Part shown: positions 25,156 to 32,215 of the stretch, piece after piece
How positions within the stretch are numbered: position 1 is the stretch's first letter
Layout of the letters: every line of letters begins with the position of its first letter
Source: Waddliaceae bacterium
GTDB taxonomy: Bacteria > Chlamydiota > Chlamydiia > Chlamydiales > GCA-2709385
Direction of reading: 5' to 3'
Assembly (NCBI GenBank): GCA_002709385.1
Contig: PAQS01000004.1
Span: 1-64,000 of the forward strand
DNA length: 64,000 nucleotides
Notes under the pieces: model-generated
The model's database searches: none
The model's input: only the letters and a program-made list of their open reading frames with translations
What the model was told of the DNA's origin: nothing
Position numbers and translations under genes: made by a program

Positions 25156-26712
25156 TTAAATTAGTATATTTTCCAACAAAGGGGGTAATTTACGTTCTTT
25201 TCGAACTCCGCGATTTGTCAAAATTTTGAGTAGATCTCCAGGCAGTATTGTATCTAAATTTCTCCAGCTACTGAATGGTACTTTAATAAGTAGATTTTTC
25301 CCAGGTTCAACACCATAACGATCTCTTCTTTTAAGCATTCTTTCGCTTAGGGGTTTTTCTTTTAATTCACGTTGGATTCTGATATTCGTTTCAATAATTC
25401 CGGCTATGATGGAGTGAACGATGAGTCCGGAACATAACATTCCTTCATTCCTTATATCCTTATATTCTTTATCTAGATCTAGTTCTTTTTCTTTGAAATA
25501 CTCGTCGTGTAATTGGAGGTATCGTTGAGAGCTTTTTCCTCCATTAGAAATACGAGATGCAATGGCAAATCTAGATATTGCCGACCATAACTGTCGGTAA
25601 ACAGTCACTTGTTTGTTCTCTAATGGTTTTTGATGATTTTGATGTAGGTCGCAAATAGCTTCTTGAAAGTATCGGTTGATCACTTGTTCCCAATCATCGT
25701 TTCCATAGGCAGCTTTTAATAGTCTTTTTCCTCTAGAAGATACCGATTTTGCGAGGTCTATATAAAATGCTCGACCGGTAAGGACTTGTTCAAGGCTTAC
25801 ATTGTCTACAGATAAGCCACTAAAATACATATGTGCTGCTTTTAGTCTATGATTCTGATCTTTATACATTAAAAACCCGTGTTCATAGCGAGAGAAAAAG
25901 AGATTCATAGCAGCAAGTGATACACCAAGTTTCCCTTTATAGATATTTAGATGAGGTAAAAATTTTACAATAAAATCACCGCTTTCATAATGATCTTCGA
26001 AAGTACTTTCTATTTCTTCAACAAGGCTTCTACATTGTTGACCATGAAAATAAAGATCGTCATTTGTTTTTAAGATTCCGATGCGATGAAGTTGGTCGAT
26101 TTGTTGAAAAAAATTGCTAAATGATTGAATTCTTGAGAATTCTTGCCTGGATATTTTTTGAGGAGTCTCTTGTTTTTTATAAGCTCGTATAGCGTTAGAT
26201 AAACGTTCGATAAGGTGAAATGTTTTACTGAGACCTTGTGTTTTAAAGGTCCATATATGCAGCATATTCAAAGCATACTTCGTAATTCCGGAGGGAAAAT
26301 GCCCTTGTTGTAGATACTTCCCACAAATACTATTAAGCCGCTGATCTCCAAGTGTATTTTCTAAAAAATCTCGAACAGCTTTTGCTTCATACTCATCGAG
26401 TTTTACTTCTTTTATACCATGAGATAAAGAACGAAGATATTGAAGTTCTGTATGGGAAAATTCTTCTTCGTTTCCTCCAACATCACTCACTTGATCGCAA
26501 CATTTTAATTTGCTGGAACAAGGAGAATTCGTAGCTTCTGTATTTTCTTTATTGGAAGCATGAGAACTATTTCGAGAAGTATTATTTAGGTAAAGCTCTC
26601 CTATTCTTTGTATACTTTCTATGGCTTCTGTACGTCTTTCTTCGGGCTTTACAAGTTCTTCTGAATAGTTAGCTACGCTTGTAATATTTGGCGATGATAG
26701 CGAATGAAGCAT
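25156..26712 (-). CDS. Large helical hypothetical protein, 518 residues
   Basis: No family recognised. The first about 80 residues are Ser/Asn/Glu-rich and likely disordered, the rest is helical with aromatic clusters (YALNMLHIWTFKTQGLSKTFHLIERLSNAIRAYKK; WSAISRFAIASRIS). No membrane segments. AAGGAGAG lies upstream of the ATG at 26712. A disordered N terminus followed by a helical body is a common effector profile, but nothing else supports secretion. It precedes the two small genes at 24-25 kb on the same strand. Confidence 0.6.
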   Translation of the reverse strand: MLHSLSSPNITSVANYSEELVKPEERRTEAIESIQRIGELYLNNTSRNSSHASNKENTEATNSPCSSKLKCCDQVSDVGGNEEEFSHTELQYLRSLSHGIKEVKLDEYEAKAVRDFLENTLGDQRLNSICGKYLQQGHFPSGITKYALNMLHIWTFKTQGLSKTFHLIERLSNAIRAYKKQETPQKISRQEFSRIQSFSNFFQQIDQLHRIGILKTNDDLYFHGQQCRSLVEEIESTFEDHYESGDFIVKFLPHLNIYKGKLGVSLAAMNLFFSRYEHGFLMYKDQNHRLKAAHMYFSGLSVDNVSLEQVLTGRAFYIDLAKSVSSRGKRLLKAAYGNDDWEQVINRYFQEAICDLHQNHQKPLENKQVTVYRQLWSAISRFAIASRISNGGKSSQRYLQLHDEYFKEKELDLDKEYKDIRNEGMLCSGLIVHSIIAGIIETNIRIQRELKEKPLSERMLKRRDRYGVEPGKNLLIKVPFSSWRNLDTILPGDLLKILTNRGVRKERKLPPLLENILI

Positions 26713-26797
26713 GGTGGCTCTCCTTGAAAAAGTCTTGATTCAGACAATTTGTATTGAAGCGCCACATCATTCCAAGAGCTTTAATATCTGTAAATGA

Positions 26798-27280
26798 TTA
26801 ATCGTTTGCGTCTTTGTAATCCTTTATAAATCTTTTTACCATTTCTCTAATGGAAGAACGTAAGTGTTCCGCATATAATTCCGGCGTGGTTATCTGCAGC
26901 ATATGCGTACCCCAAGGAGAAATCAGGGTCATGATTCCCTCGTTTCGCTTTAACTCATCAAACTCTTCAACCTTTAATTCAATAGAGTAGGCAAAACCAA
27001 CCGGCGCTGCGCCTTCTTGATATGTCAGTGGTAAACTAATCACCTGACAGTGTAAAACTGTAGCATCTCGATGCTCTGTTGTTGCAATATTTGCATTCAT
27101 CAAATCACGACGAATCATTTCTTCAAGTGCATTCTCTCCTGTAGTGTTCTCTGTTTCAGAATCACTATGAGAGAGCTTAATCACTTCTACTTTAAATCCT
27201 TCGATATTTAATAATGCATTGTTAGCGTAACAGTGAATACTGAACAATGTAGCAATGGTTACACATAGCTTAAAGATCAT
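26798..27280 (-). CDS. Predicted exported protein, 160 residues
   Basis: The N terminus looks like a cleavable Sec signal (MIFKLCVTIATLFSIHCYANN) and is followed by a small, soluble alpha/beta domain (VEVIKLSHSDSE, VLHCQVISLPLTYQEG, IELKVEEFDELKR). Its start overlaps the end of the MscS gene by 11 bases (27270-27280), which suggests translational coupling and an envelope or periplasmic partner for the channel. No family recognised. Confidence 0.65.
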   Translation of the reverse strand: MIFKLCVTIATLFSIHCYANNALLNIEGFKVEVIKLSHSDSETENTTGENALEEMIRRDLMNANIATTEHRDATVLHCQVISLPLTYQEGAAPVGFAYSIELKVEEFDELKRNEGIMTLISPWGTHMLQITTPELYAEHLRSSIREMVKRFIKDYKDAND

Positions 27281-29495
27281 GATCTTCCTCTTTTTCTTCT
27301 AATTCCTCTACAACCTTAACCTCTTTCGTTAGATCGCTTCTTATATGTAAATCTCTTTGAGGATAAGGAACTTCAATTTTGTAAGTGCGAAACACATCGT
27401 CTAAAGCCCAAAGATAGGCTGATTCAGCGCTGCGCAAGTGTTTTGATCCGTATGCATCAAGCCAAACGACTAGCTCGAAATCTAAACTGCTGTCACCAAA
27501 GGCTACAACCCTGACTTTTGCTTTTTTATGGCCTTTTTTCTGTAGGGTATATTGCACGCGTTCTGCCGCTTCTAGCGCAGCTTTTTTCACTAAATTCTTA
27601 TCGCTATCGTAAGCTACACAGAAAGGAATACGTAATCTTCTATGAGCGTCTTGCAAGGTCCAATTGATCACACGTGCATTAACAAACTCTGAGTTAGGGA
27701 CAATGACGTCAATCCCGTCATTTGTTTGAACAAGGGTGCTTCTAAAGTTAATTTCGAGTACAAGCCCACGCAAGCCCTGTTCTAGCTCGATAAAATCGCC
27801 AACATTGAGGTTACGCTCAAAGAGAAGAATGAGCCCTGCAAAGAAATTGTTTACTATAGATTGTAAACCGAAACCAATACCAACACTGAGCGCTCCTGCA
27901 ACTAAGGCAAGGTTGGTAAAATCTAAGCCCATACTTGCCAGTGCAAAAACAGCACCTGTAGAAAGAATTACATAGTGGGTCAAACGGCCAAAGTTGTATA
28001 AGACCGATTTATTAAAGCGTTCCTCATGTTGTTCACCTAGTCTTCTTAAAGCTTTACGCATGAAACTAGAGACCCAAAAAGATAGCCACATAATGATGAC
28101 TACACGAAACAAACCTAAGAGCGTAACTGGCGTATCACTGACGGTGAAAATGGTATAATTCAACCACTGAGGAACCCCCACAAGCGTAGATAAAGCGCTG
28201 CTACCTATTTTTTTGAAAAAGAATAAAAAATCTCCACTGTTATTCTCTTCTAAATACTCTAGCAGACCTAAAATCTGTTTACCCTGTCGAATAGCCCCAT
28301 CAATTTGTTGCAGAAGAACTAAACTATCCTGTGCAAGGTTCAGCCTGTTTCTTAAAACTGTTTTTAATTCCTCGGAAACTTCTTGGTTATTCGAAGCTGA
28401 AACAGCTTGTACAGCCCGATTCAACTCCCTTTGACTCCCTTCTTCCCATTTATTTCGAATGGAAGAAATGCGATTCAACTCACCGTACCAGGCTGTGATT
28501 TTTCGTCGTTGAGCTGAACTCAACTCTTTTTCAGAATCACGTAAAAGTTCTATCAGAGCCAGTTTAGCTTCATATGTATAAAGTTCCGACTGGTAGCGGG
28601 CTTGTGTAGCTTGAGCATGAATGAACTCTTGCTTTGCTTGTAATCCTTGAGCCTTAGAAAGTTCATCTTCACCAACAGGCTCCAAAGCACGCGCTTCGCT
28701 TCTTTCTACTTCGCTTTTTACTTCATCAACTTTTTGCTGCACATCTTCTATCGATCGAAGTAACTCTTCTGTATTTAGAGATCTGGTATCTAATCGATCT
28801 CGTGCAACCTGAACTTCTTCGCTAAGTTGAGCGATTTCTTTATCTAGAATTCTTTGGTTAGCATGTCTTAAGCGCTGTTGCTCTACCCTTAGTTCCCTAG
28901 AAGACCACTCAAAAATGATTTCTAGAGCGAGTTGCAAGCGACCAAGGCTTCTTGATTCTGTGCTTGAATATGCTTGCATGAGTTCGTCAGATATTTCTTT
29001 CGATCGGGATAAAACCTGCTTTTCTGCTGTAATATCTAGATTACCCGCAATGAGGCTTTGTTCTTTGCTTTGCAAGCGCTGCTCTAAAGCAAGATATTGC
29101 TCCAGTGTATATTCTGATAGAAAAACCTTAGAACTTGGAATCTTAGGGCTTTCGATGCGACGCCTTTCTGGTAAAGCGTTGATATTGAAACGAACTCTTT
29201 GAGCTAGAGCTAATACTTCCTTGCGTTGTCCTTCATCAAGCCCATTAATCGCTTCATCTAAAAGCGCTAAAAACGATTCAACATTTCCATCTAATTCTTC
29301 AAGATCAACATTTAAATATCTCCACCATCCCGGCTTAAGATTATTTAAATCTGGTATACTAACGAGTTCTTTTTTGGATTCGCTAGGAAAGACCTCAAAA
29401 AGAGCTACTGCGTTAGGAAAAATTTGGATACATGCTGTTGTACAGAAGAACCCGAAGATAAGAAAAAAGAATTGTCTGCGGTGTTTTTCATGCAT
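27270..29495 (-). CDS. MscS-family mechanosensitive channel with large periplasmic coiled-coil region
   Basis: The start is placed at the ATG at 29495 (GAGGTG six bases upstream); an earlier GTG is weaker. About 740 residues. A signal-like first segment leads to about 380 residues of Glu/Arg/Gln-rich coiled coil, as in MscK/YbiO-type channels; then several membrane helices; then the MscS core helix ALVAGALSVGIGFGLQSIVNNFFAGLILL (TM3), followed by the beta domain NVGDFIELEQGLRGLVLEIN and the cytoplasmic alpha/beta domain. The protein would open under hypo-osmotic membrane tension to release solutes. It overlaps the exported protein downstream. Confidence 0.85.
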   Translation of the reverse strand: MHEKHRRQFFFLIFGFFCTTACIQIFPNAVALFEVFPSESKKELVSIPDLNNLKPGWWRYLNVDLEELDGNVESFLALLDEAINGLDEGQRKEVLALAQRVRFNINALPERRRIESPKIPSSKVFLSEYTLEQYLALEQRLQSKEQSLIAGNLDITAEKQVLSRSKEISDELMQAYSSTESRSLGRLQLALEIIFEWSSRELRVEQQRLRHANQRILDKEIAQLSEEVQVARDRLDTRSLNTEELLRSIEDVQQKVDEVKSEVERSEARALEPVGEDELSKAQGLQAKQEFIHAQATQARYQSELYTYEAKLALIELLRDSEKELSSAQRRKITAWYGELNRISSIRNKWEEGSQRELNRAVQAVSASNNQEVSEELKTVLRNRLNLAQDSLVLLQQIDGAIRQGKQILGLLEYLEENNSGDFLFFFKKIGSSALSTLVGVPQWLNYTIFTVSDTPVTLLGLFRVVIIMWLSFWVSSFMRKALRRLGEQHEERFNKSVLYNFGRLTHYVILSTGAVFALASMGLDFTNLALVAGALSVGIGFGLQSIVNNFFAGLILLFERNLNVGDFIELEQGLRGLVLEINFRSTLVQTNDGIDVIVPNSEFVNARVINWTLQDAHRRLRIPFCVAYDSDKNLVKKAALEAAERVQYTLQKKGHKKAKVRVVAFGDSSLDFELVVWLDAYGSKHLRSAESAYLWALDDVFRTYKIEVPYPQRDLHIRSDLTKEVKVVEELEEKEEDHDL

Positions 29496-29738
29496 GCACT
29501 TCACCTCATAGAGATTGTCGGAAATTCTTGAAATTTCTTCAGAAATGCAGTACTGATTTGCTCAAAAAATACAAAATATTATAGCATTAACAGCTTGGTT
29601 GTTTATCAGTTACAATTACCACATTATTTCTGCAGAGTCTAGTCTCTTTACTGGATTGTTTTTTAAGTACTTCGAGTAAATTCGAGATTACTCCCTGCTT
29701 TAACCATGTAACTACGAGGGATGCTTGGTTTTCAATTT

Positions 29739-29768
29739 TTTACAAATTTGAAAACTTTGCTCTATATT
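29739..29768 (+). promoter_or_regulatory. Promoter for adk, with adjacent palindrome
   Basis: TTTACA (29739-29744), an 18-base spacer and TATATT (29763-29768) form a plausible sigma-70 promoter. A palindrome GTTTTCAA/TTGAAAAC (29728-29735, 29748-29755) overlaps it and might be an operator. Predicted transcription would start near 29775, inside the first codons of the longest adk frame, which favours translation from the internal ATG at 29842. Confidence 0.45.
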
Positions 29769-29841
29769 TAGGATGAAAAATCTGCTACTTGGTCTATTAA
29801 CCGCATTCATAACATTCGCACCAGCTCTCAAGGGGGAAGAA

Positions 29842-30507
29842 ATGACAGAAGAAAAACCTCTACTTGTGATTATGATGGGCCCTCCTGGGGCGGGAAAAGG
29901 AACTCAGGCTGTGCGTTTAGCAAAGCAGTTTGACTTACCCCATATTTCTACAGGTGATCTCTTTCGAAAAAACCTAAAAGAAGGAACTCCTTTAGGTCTT
30001 CAAGTGAAAGGAATCTTAGATGCTGGCGATTTAGTCCCTGATGATATTGTAGTAGATATGCTTTTTGACCGTATTGCGCAGAAAGATTGTCATAAGGGAT
30101 TCTTACTAGATGGTTTTCCAAGAACAATTCCTCAAGCAGAAGTTCTTTCTTCAAAAACAGATGGTAAGTTTAACGTGGTTGTGTTGGACCTTCGTGTAGC
30201 TGATAGCGAAATTGTAAAACGCATTACCGGACGCCTAATGTGCAAAGAGTGCGGCAACATTCAACATAAATCCTACAGCCCTCCTGCTAAAGAAGGTTTG
30301 TGCGATGCGTGCGGTGGAGAGTTATACCAAAGAAGTGATGATACTGAAGAAGTTGTAAAAAACCGACTAGATGCGTATCACAAACAAACAACCCCACTTA
30401 TTGGCTATTACGACAAGCAGAGCATTCTCTACTCTGTACAGGGAGAAAGCGCTCCTGAAGAAGTATTCCAAAATCTATGTAATAAGCTTGAAACAGCTAA
30501 AATATAG
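29842..30507 (+). CDS. adk: Adenylate kinase (zinc-lid type)
   Basis: Adenylate kinase interconverts ATP + AMP and 2 ADP. The 221-residue product has Walker A MGPPGAGKGTQ, the AMP-binding STGDLFR, the LID with a Cys4 zinc site (CKECG...CDACG) and the FLLDGFPRT motif. I chose the ATG at 29842, because AGGGGG lies five bases upstream and the best promoter starts transcription after the upstream ATG at 29773. The frame to 29773 adds a stretch (MKNLLLGLLTAFITFAPALKG) that closely mimics a Sec signal; use of that start would give an exported enzyme, which cannot be excluded. Confidence 0.92.
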   Translation: MTEEKPLLVIMMGPPGAGKGTQAVRLAKQFDLPHISTGDLFRKNLKEGTPLGLQVKGILDAGDLVPDDIVVDMLFDRIAQKDCHKGFLLDGFPRTIPQAEVLSSKTDGKFNVVVLDLRVADSEIVKRITGRLMCKECGNIQHKSYSPPAKEGLCDACGGELYQRSDDTEEVVKNRLDAYHKQTTPLIGYYDKQSILYSVQGESAPEEVFQNLCNKLETAKI

Positions 30508-30517
30508 TGTTTTATAA

Positions 30518-30574
30518 AATTTCGGTAGGTTTTACCTCCTAATATTGTTTGGGAGGTTTTAGACTACCGAAATT
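30518..30574. terminator. Bidirectional terminator between adk and the 30587 gene
   Basis: Outer arms AATTTCGGTAG (30518-30528) and CTACCGAAATT (30564-30574) enclose a second inverted pair ACCTCC/GGGAGGT. The hairpin sits between two convergent genes, 11 bases after adk. T-rich tracts on both sides would suit Rho-independent termination in either direction. Confidence 0.75.
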
Positions 30575-30586
30575 CTTTTATCTTAC

Positions 30587-31312
30587 CTAAACCCACTGAG
30601 CAAAATGAAAAGGCGAGCCATAAGGACTACAAGTAAGCCTTCTCTTCTGACCCCCAATTTCTAATATTAAAAAGAGCGCAGATCCCTTAATAAGCGGATT
30701 CACTGCTTCAGGATTTTCAATACGCAAATTTACATCTTTACTAGTAAATTTTTTCATTCGGTTTTGAAATGATGTGAGCCCAGCTGTTGTCTCAACACCA
30801 GATCGATACCCTGCAGCTAAATAATGATAGAGGTCTCTGCAGAATTCTTTTTCTGTTTCACGATCAATTTGATATTTTTCAAGGCTGCTTTCAAATTGAC
30901 ACAAGCGATTCGCTAAAAGATCCAAATATTTATCATAGGATGGTGGAGTATAAACATCAGCTCCTCTTTCTTGCGCAAAGACCTCGCATAAAATGTAATC
31001 TAGTGTATTTAAAGGGTTTTTATCTGACTCAATTGTAAAAGTCCAAGAAGAAAACTGCTCTTTGATGAATTCTTTCTTATCTTCACCTTTTAAACTTTTA
31101 CCAGAAGTTTTTAAGCTTTTAAAAGCTTCTACACCACTTTCTAGGCTGCTTTTTAGTGTTTCTTGACCAAGATAATTAACTAGTCTTATAAGATCAGTAT
31201 GCTCTACTAAAATGCAGTCCTCGTAATCATCAGATGCTTTTGTACACAATTCATGCTCTAGTGAAAATCCCCAATCCCATATGTTTCCATAAGTAAATAC
31301 AAGCTGACTCAT
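30587..31312 (-). CDS. Hypothetical protein, 241 residues
   Basis: Start placed at the ATG at 31312 (AAGGGAA lies nine bases upstream), two codons inside a longer TTG-started frame. The protein is soluble, with a central helical region (CQFESSLEKYQIDRETEKEFCRDLYHYLAAG) and a beta-rich C terminus (ALFLILEIGGQKRRLTCSPYGSP). No motif recognised. Its neighbour on the same strand, 31405-32073, may be cotranscribed (93-base gap). It converges with adk across a strong hairpin. Confidence 0.55.
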   Translation of the reverse strand: MSQLVFTYGNIWDWGFSLEHELCTKASDDYEDCILVEHTDLIRLVNYLGQETLKSSLESGVEAFKSLKTSGKSLKGEDKKEFIKEQFSSWTFTIESDKNPLNTLDYILCEVFAQERGADVYTPPSYDKYLDLLANRLCQFESSLEKYQIDRETEKEFCRDLYHYLAAGYRSGVETTAGLTSFQNRMKKFTSKDVNLRIENPEAVNPLIKGSALFLILEIGGQKRRLTCSPYGSPFHFAQWV

Positions 31313-31404
31313 AGACAAATTCCCTTCTCTATACGTAATGTTTTGAGCGACGAAATTGACCTGAGAATAGTGTAAAGCATTTATTGAATCAAGATTGAAA
31401 CGAA

Positions 31405-32073
31405 TTAAACCATCATACTAAAAGCACTGCTCGCAAGTGAAAATGTAAGACTAGACAACATAATTACATTTAAAAGTTCAAGACTCACTCCCAATAAGGA
31501 AGAAACTCCTAAATTTCCATGCAATTCAATTTTTTCAATCTTATCATCACCTAAAACTTGTTCAGACCATAAATAAAATGCTGAAAGAGCTGGGTATAGA
31601 CGGATAATAGGAGGGATATAGAGTGCTGATGTATGATTTAAAGCAGTTGATGCCCCTGAACTACAGGTGTGAAAACCACGCCATCCAGATGTAGAAAGAT
31701 CAGACTTTAAATGAGCCAGTTCTTTTTCTGTTAATCTTAACTTAATCTCAAAAAACGGACGCCCACCCGACTTCGCTTTTTCTATTTTGCGATCTAATTT
31801 TCCCCCATTCACCGCCGTACACATCACTGTATAAGCATCTCCATCAACAGAAAGCTCTGTATGACCACCACCAAGTATTACCTGACTCGGCCAGTATAAT
31901 AAACTCACTTCATTTACACGGGCAAATTGTTCTGTTTGTTCTATGTCTGTACTTAAAACTTCCACTTTATCAACCGCAATACTTAAAGAAGTAGGGCTTG
32001 TATTTTCTAGCTTTTCTAAAGAATTTGTTAATCCAAATTCATTTCTTAATGGTGCAATTGATAAATCAGACAT
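31405..32073 (-). CDS. Possible permuted papain-fold protein with C-terminal hydrophobic tail
   Basis: The 222-residue protein reads GGGHTELSVDGDAYTVM (H71) and later GFHTCSSGASTALN (C137). A His in a strand preceded by Gly, then a Cys at the N end of a helix followed by an Asn, is the order in circularly permuted papain-like hydrolases (YiiX/NlpC-related, DUF4105-like). This is a weak, position-based match. The C-terminal about 40 residues are hydrophobic (LLGVSLELLNVIMLSSLTFSLASSAFSM), suggesting a membrane anchor. GAGG precedes the ATG at 32073. Confidence 0.5.
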   Translation of the reverse strand: MSDLSIAPLRNEFGLTNSLEKLENTSPTSLSIAVDKVEVLSTDIEQTEQFARVNEVSLLYWPSQVILGGGHTELSVDGDAYTVMCTAVNGGKLDRKIEKAKSGGRPFFEIKLRLTEKELAHLKSDLSTSGWRGFHTCSSGASTALNHTSALYIPPIIRLYPALSAFYLWSEQVLGDDKIEKIELHGNLGVSSLLGVSLELLNVIMLSSLTFSLASSAFSMMV

Positions 32074-32215
32074 AAAAACCTCACAAATTAAACATGCGAT
32101 CTTAAACAGTTTTTTAATTTAAGTCTATTTATAGATTTAATAACTACATAATTTAAAAACTATCTCCAATATGTTAAAATATTAATTATGTTATTAGAGA
32201 TCGGGAGAAATTCTT

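Noticed and set aside
29505-29738. RNA gene in the gap between the MscS and adk genes
   Set aside because: Only AT-rich sequence and short palindromes are visible; no tRNA cloverleaf or known RNA motif.
31405-32073. Firm call of a papain-like peptidase
   Set aside because: Only His and Cys positions fit; without structure or homologue evidence I kept it as a possibility.
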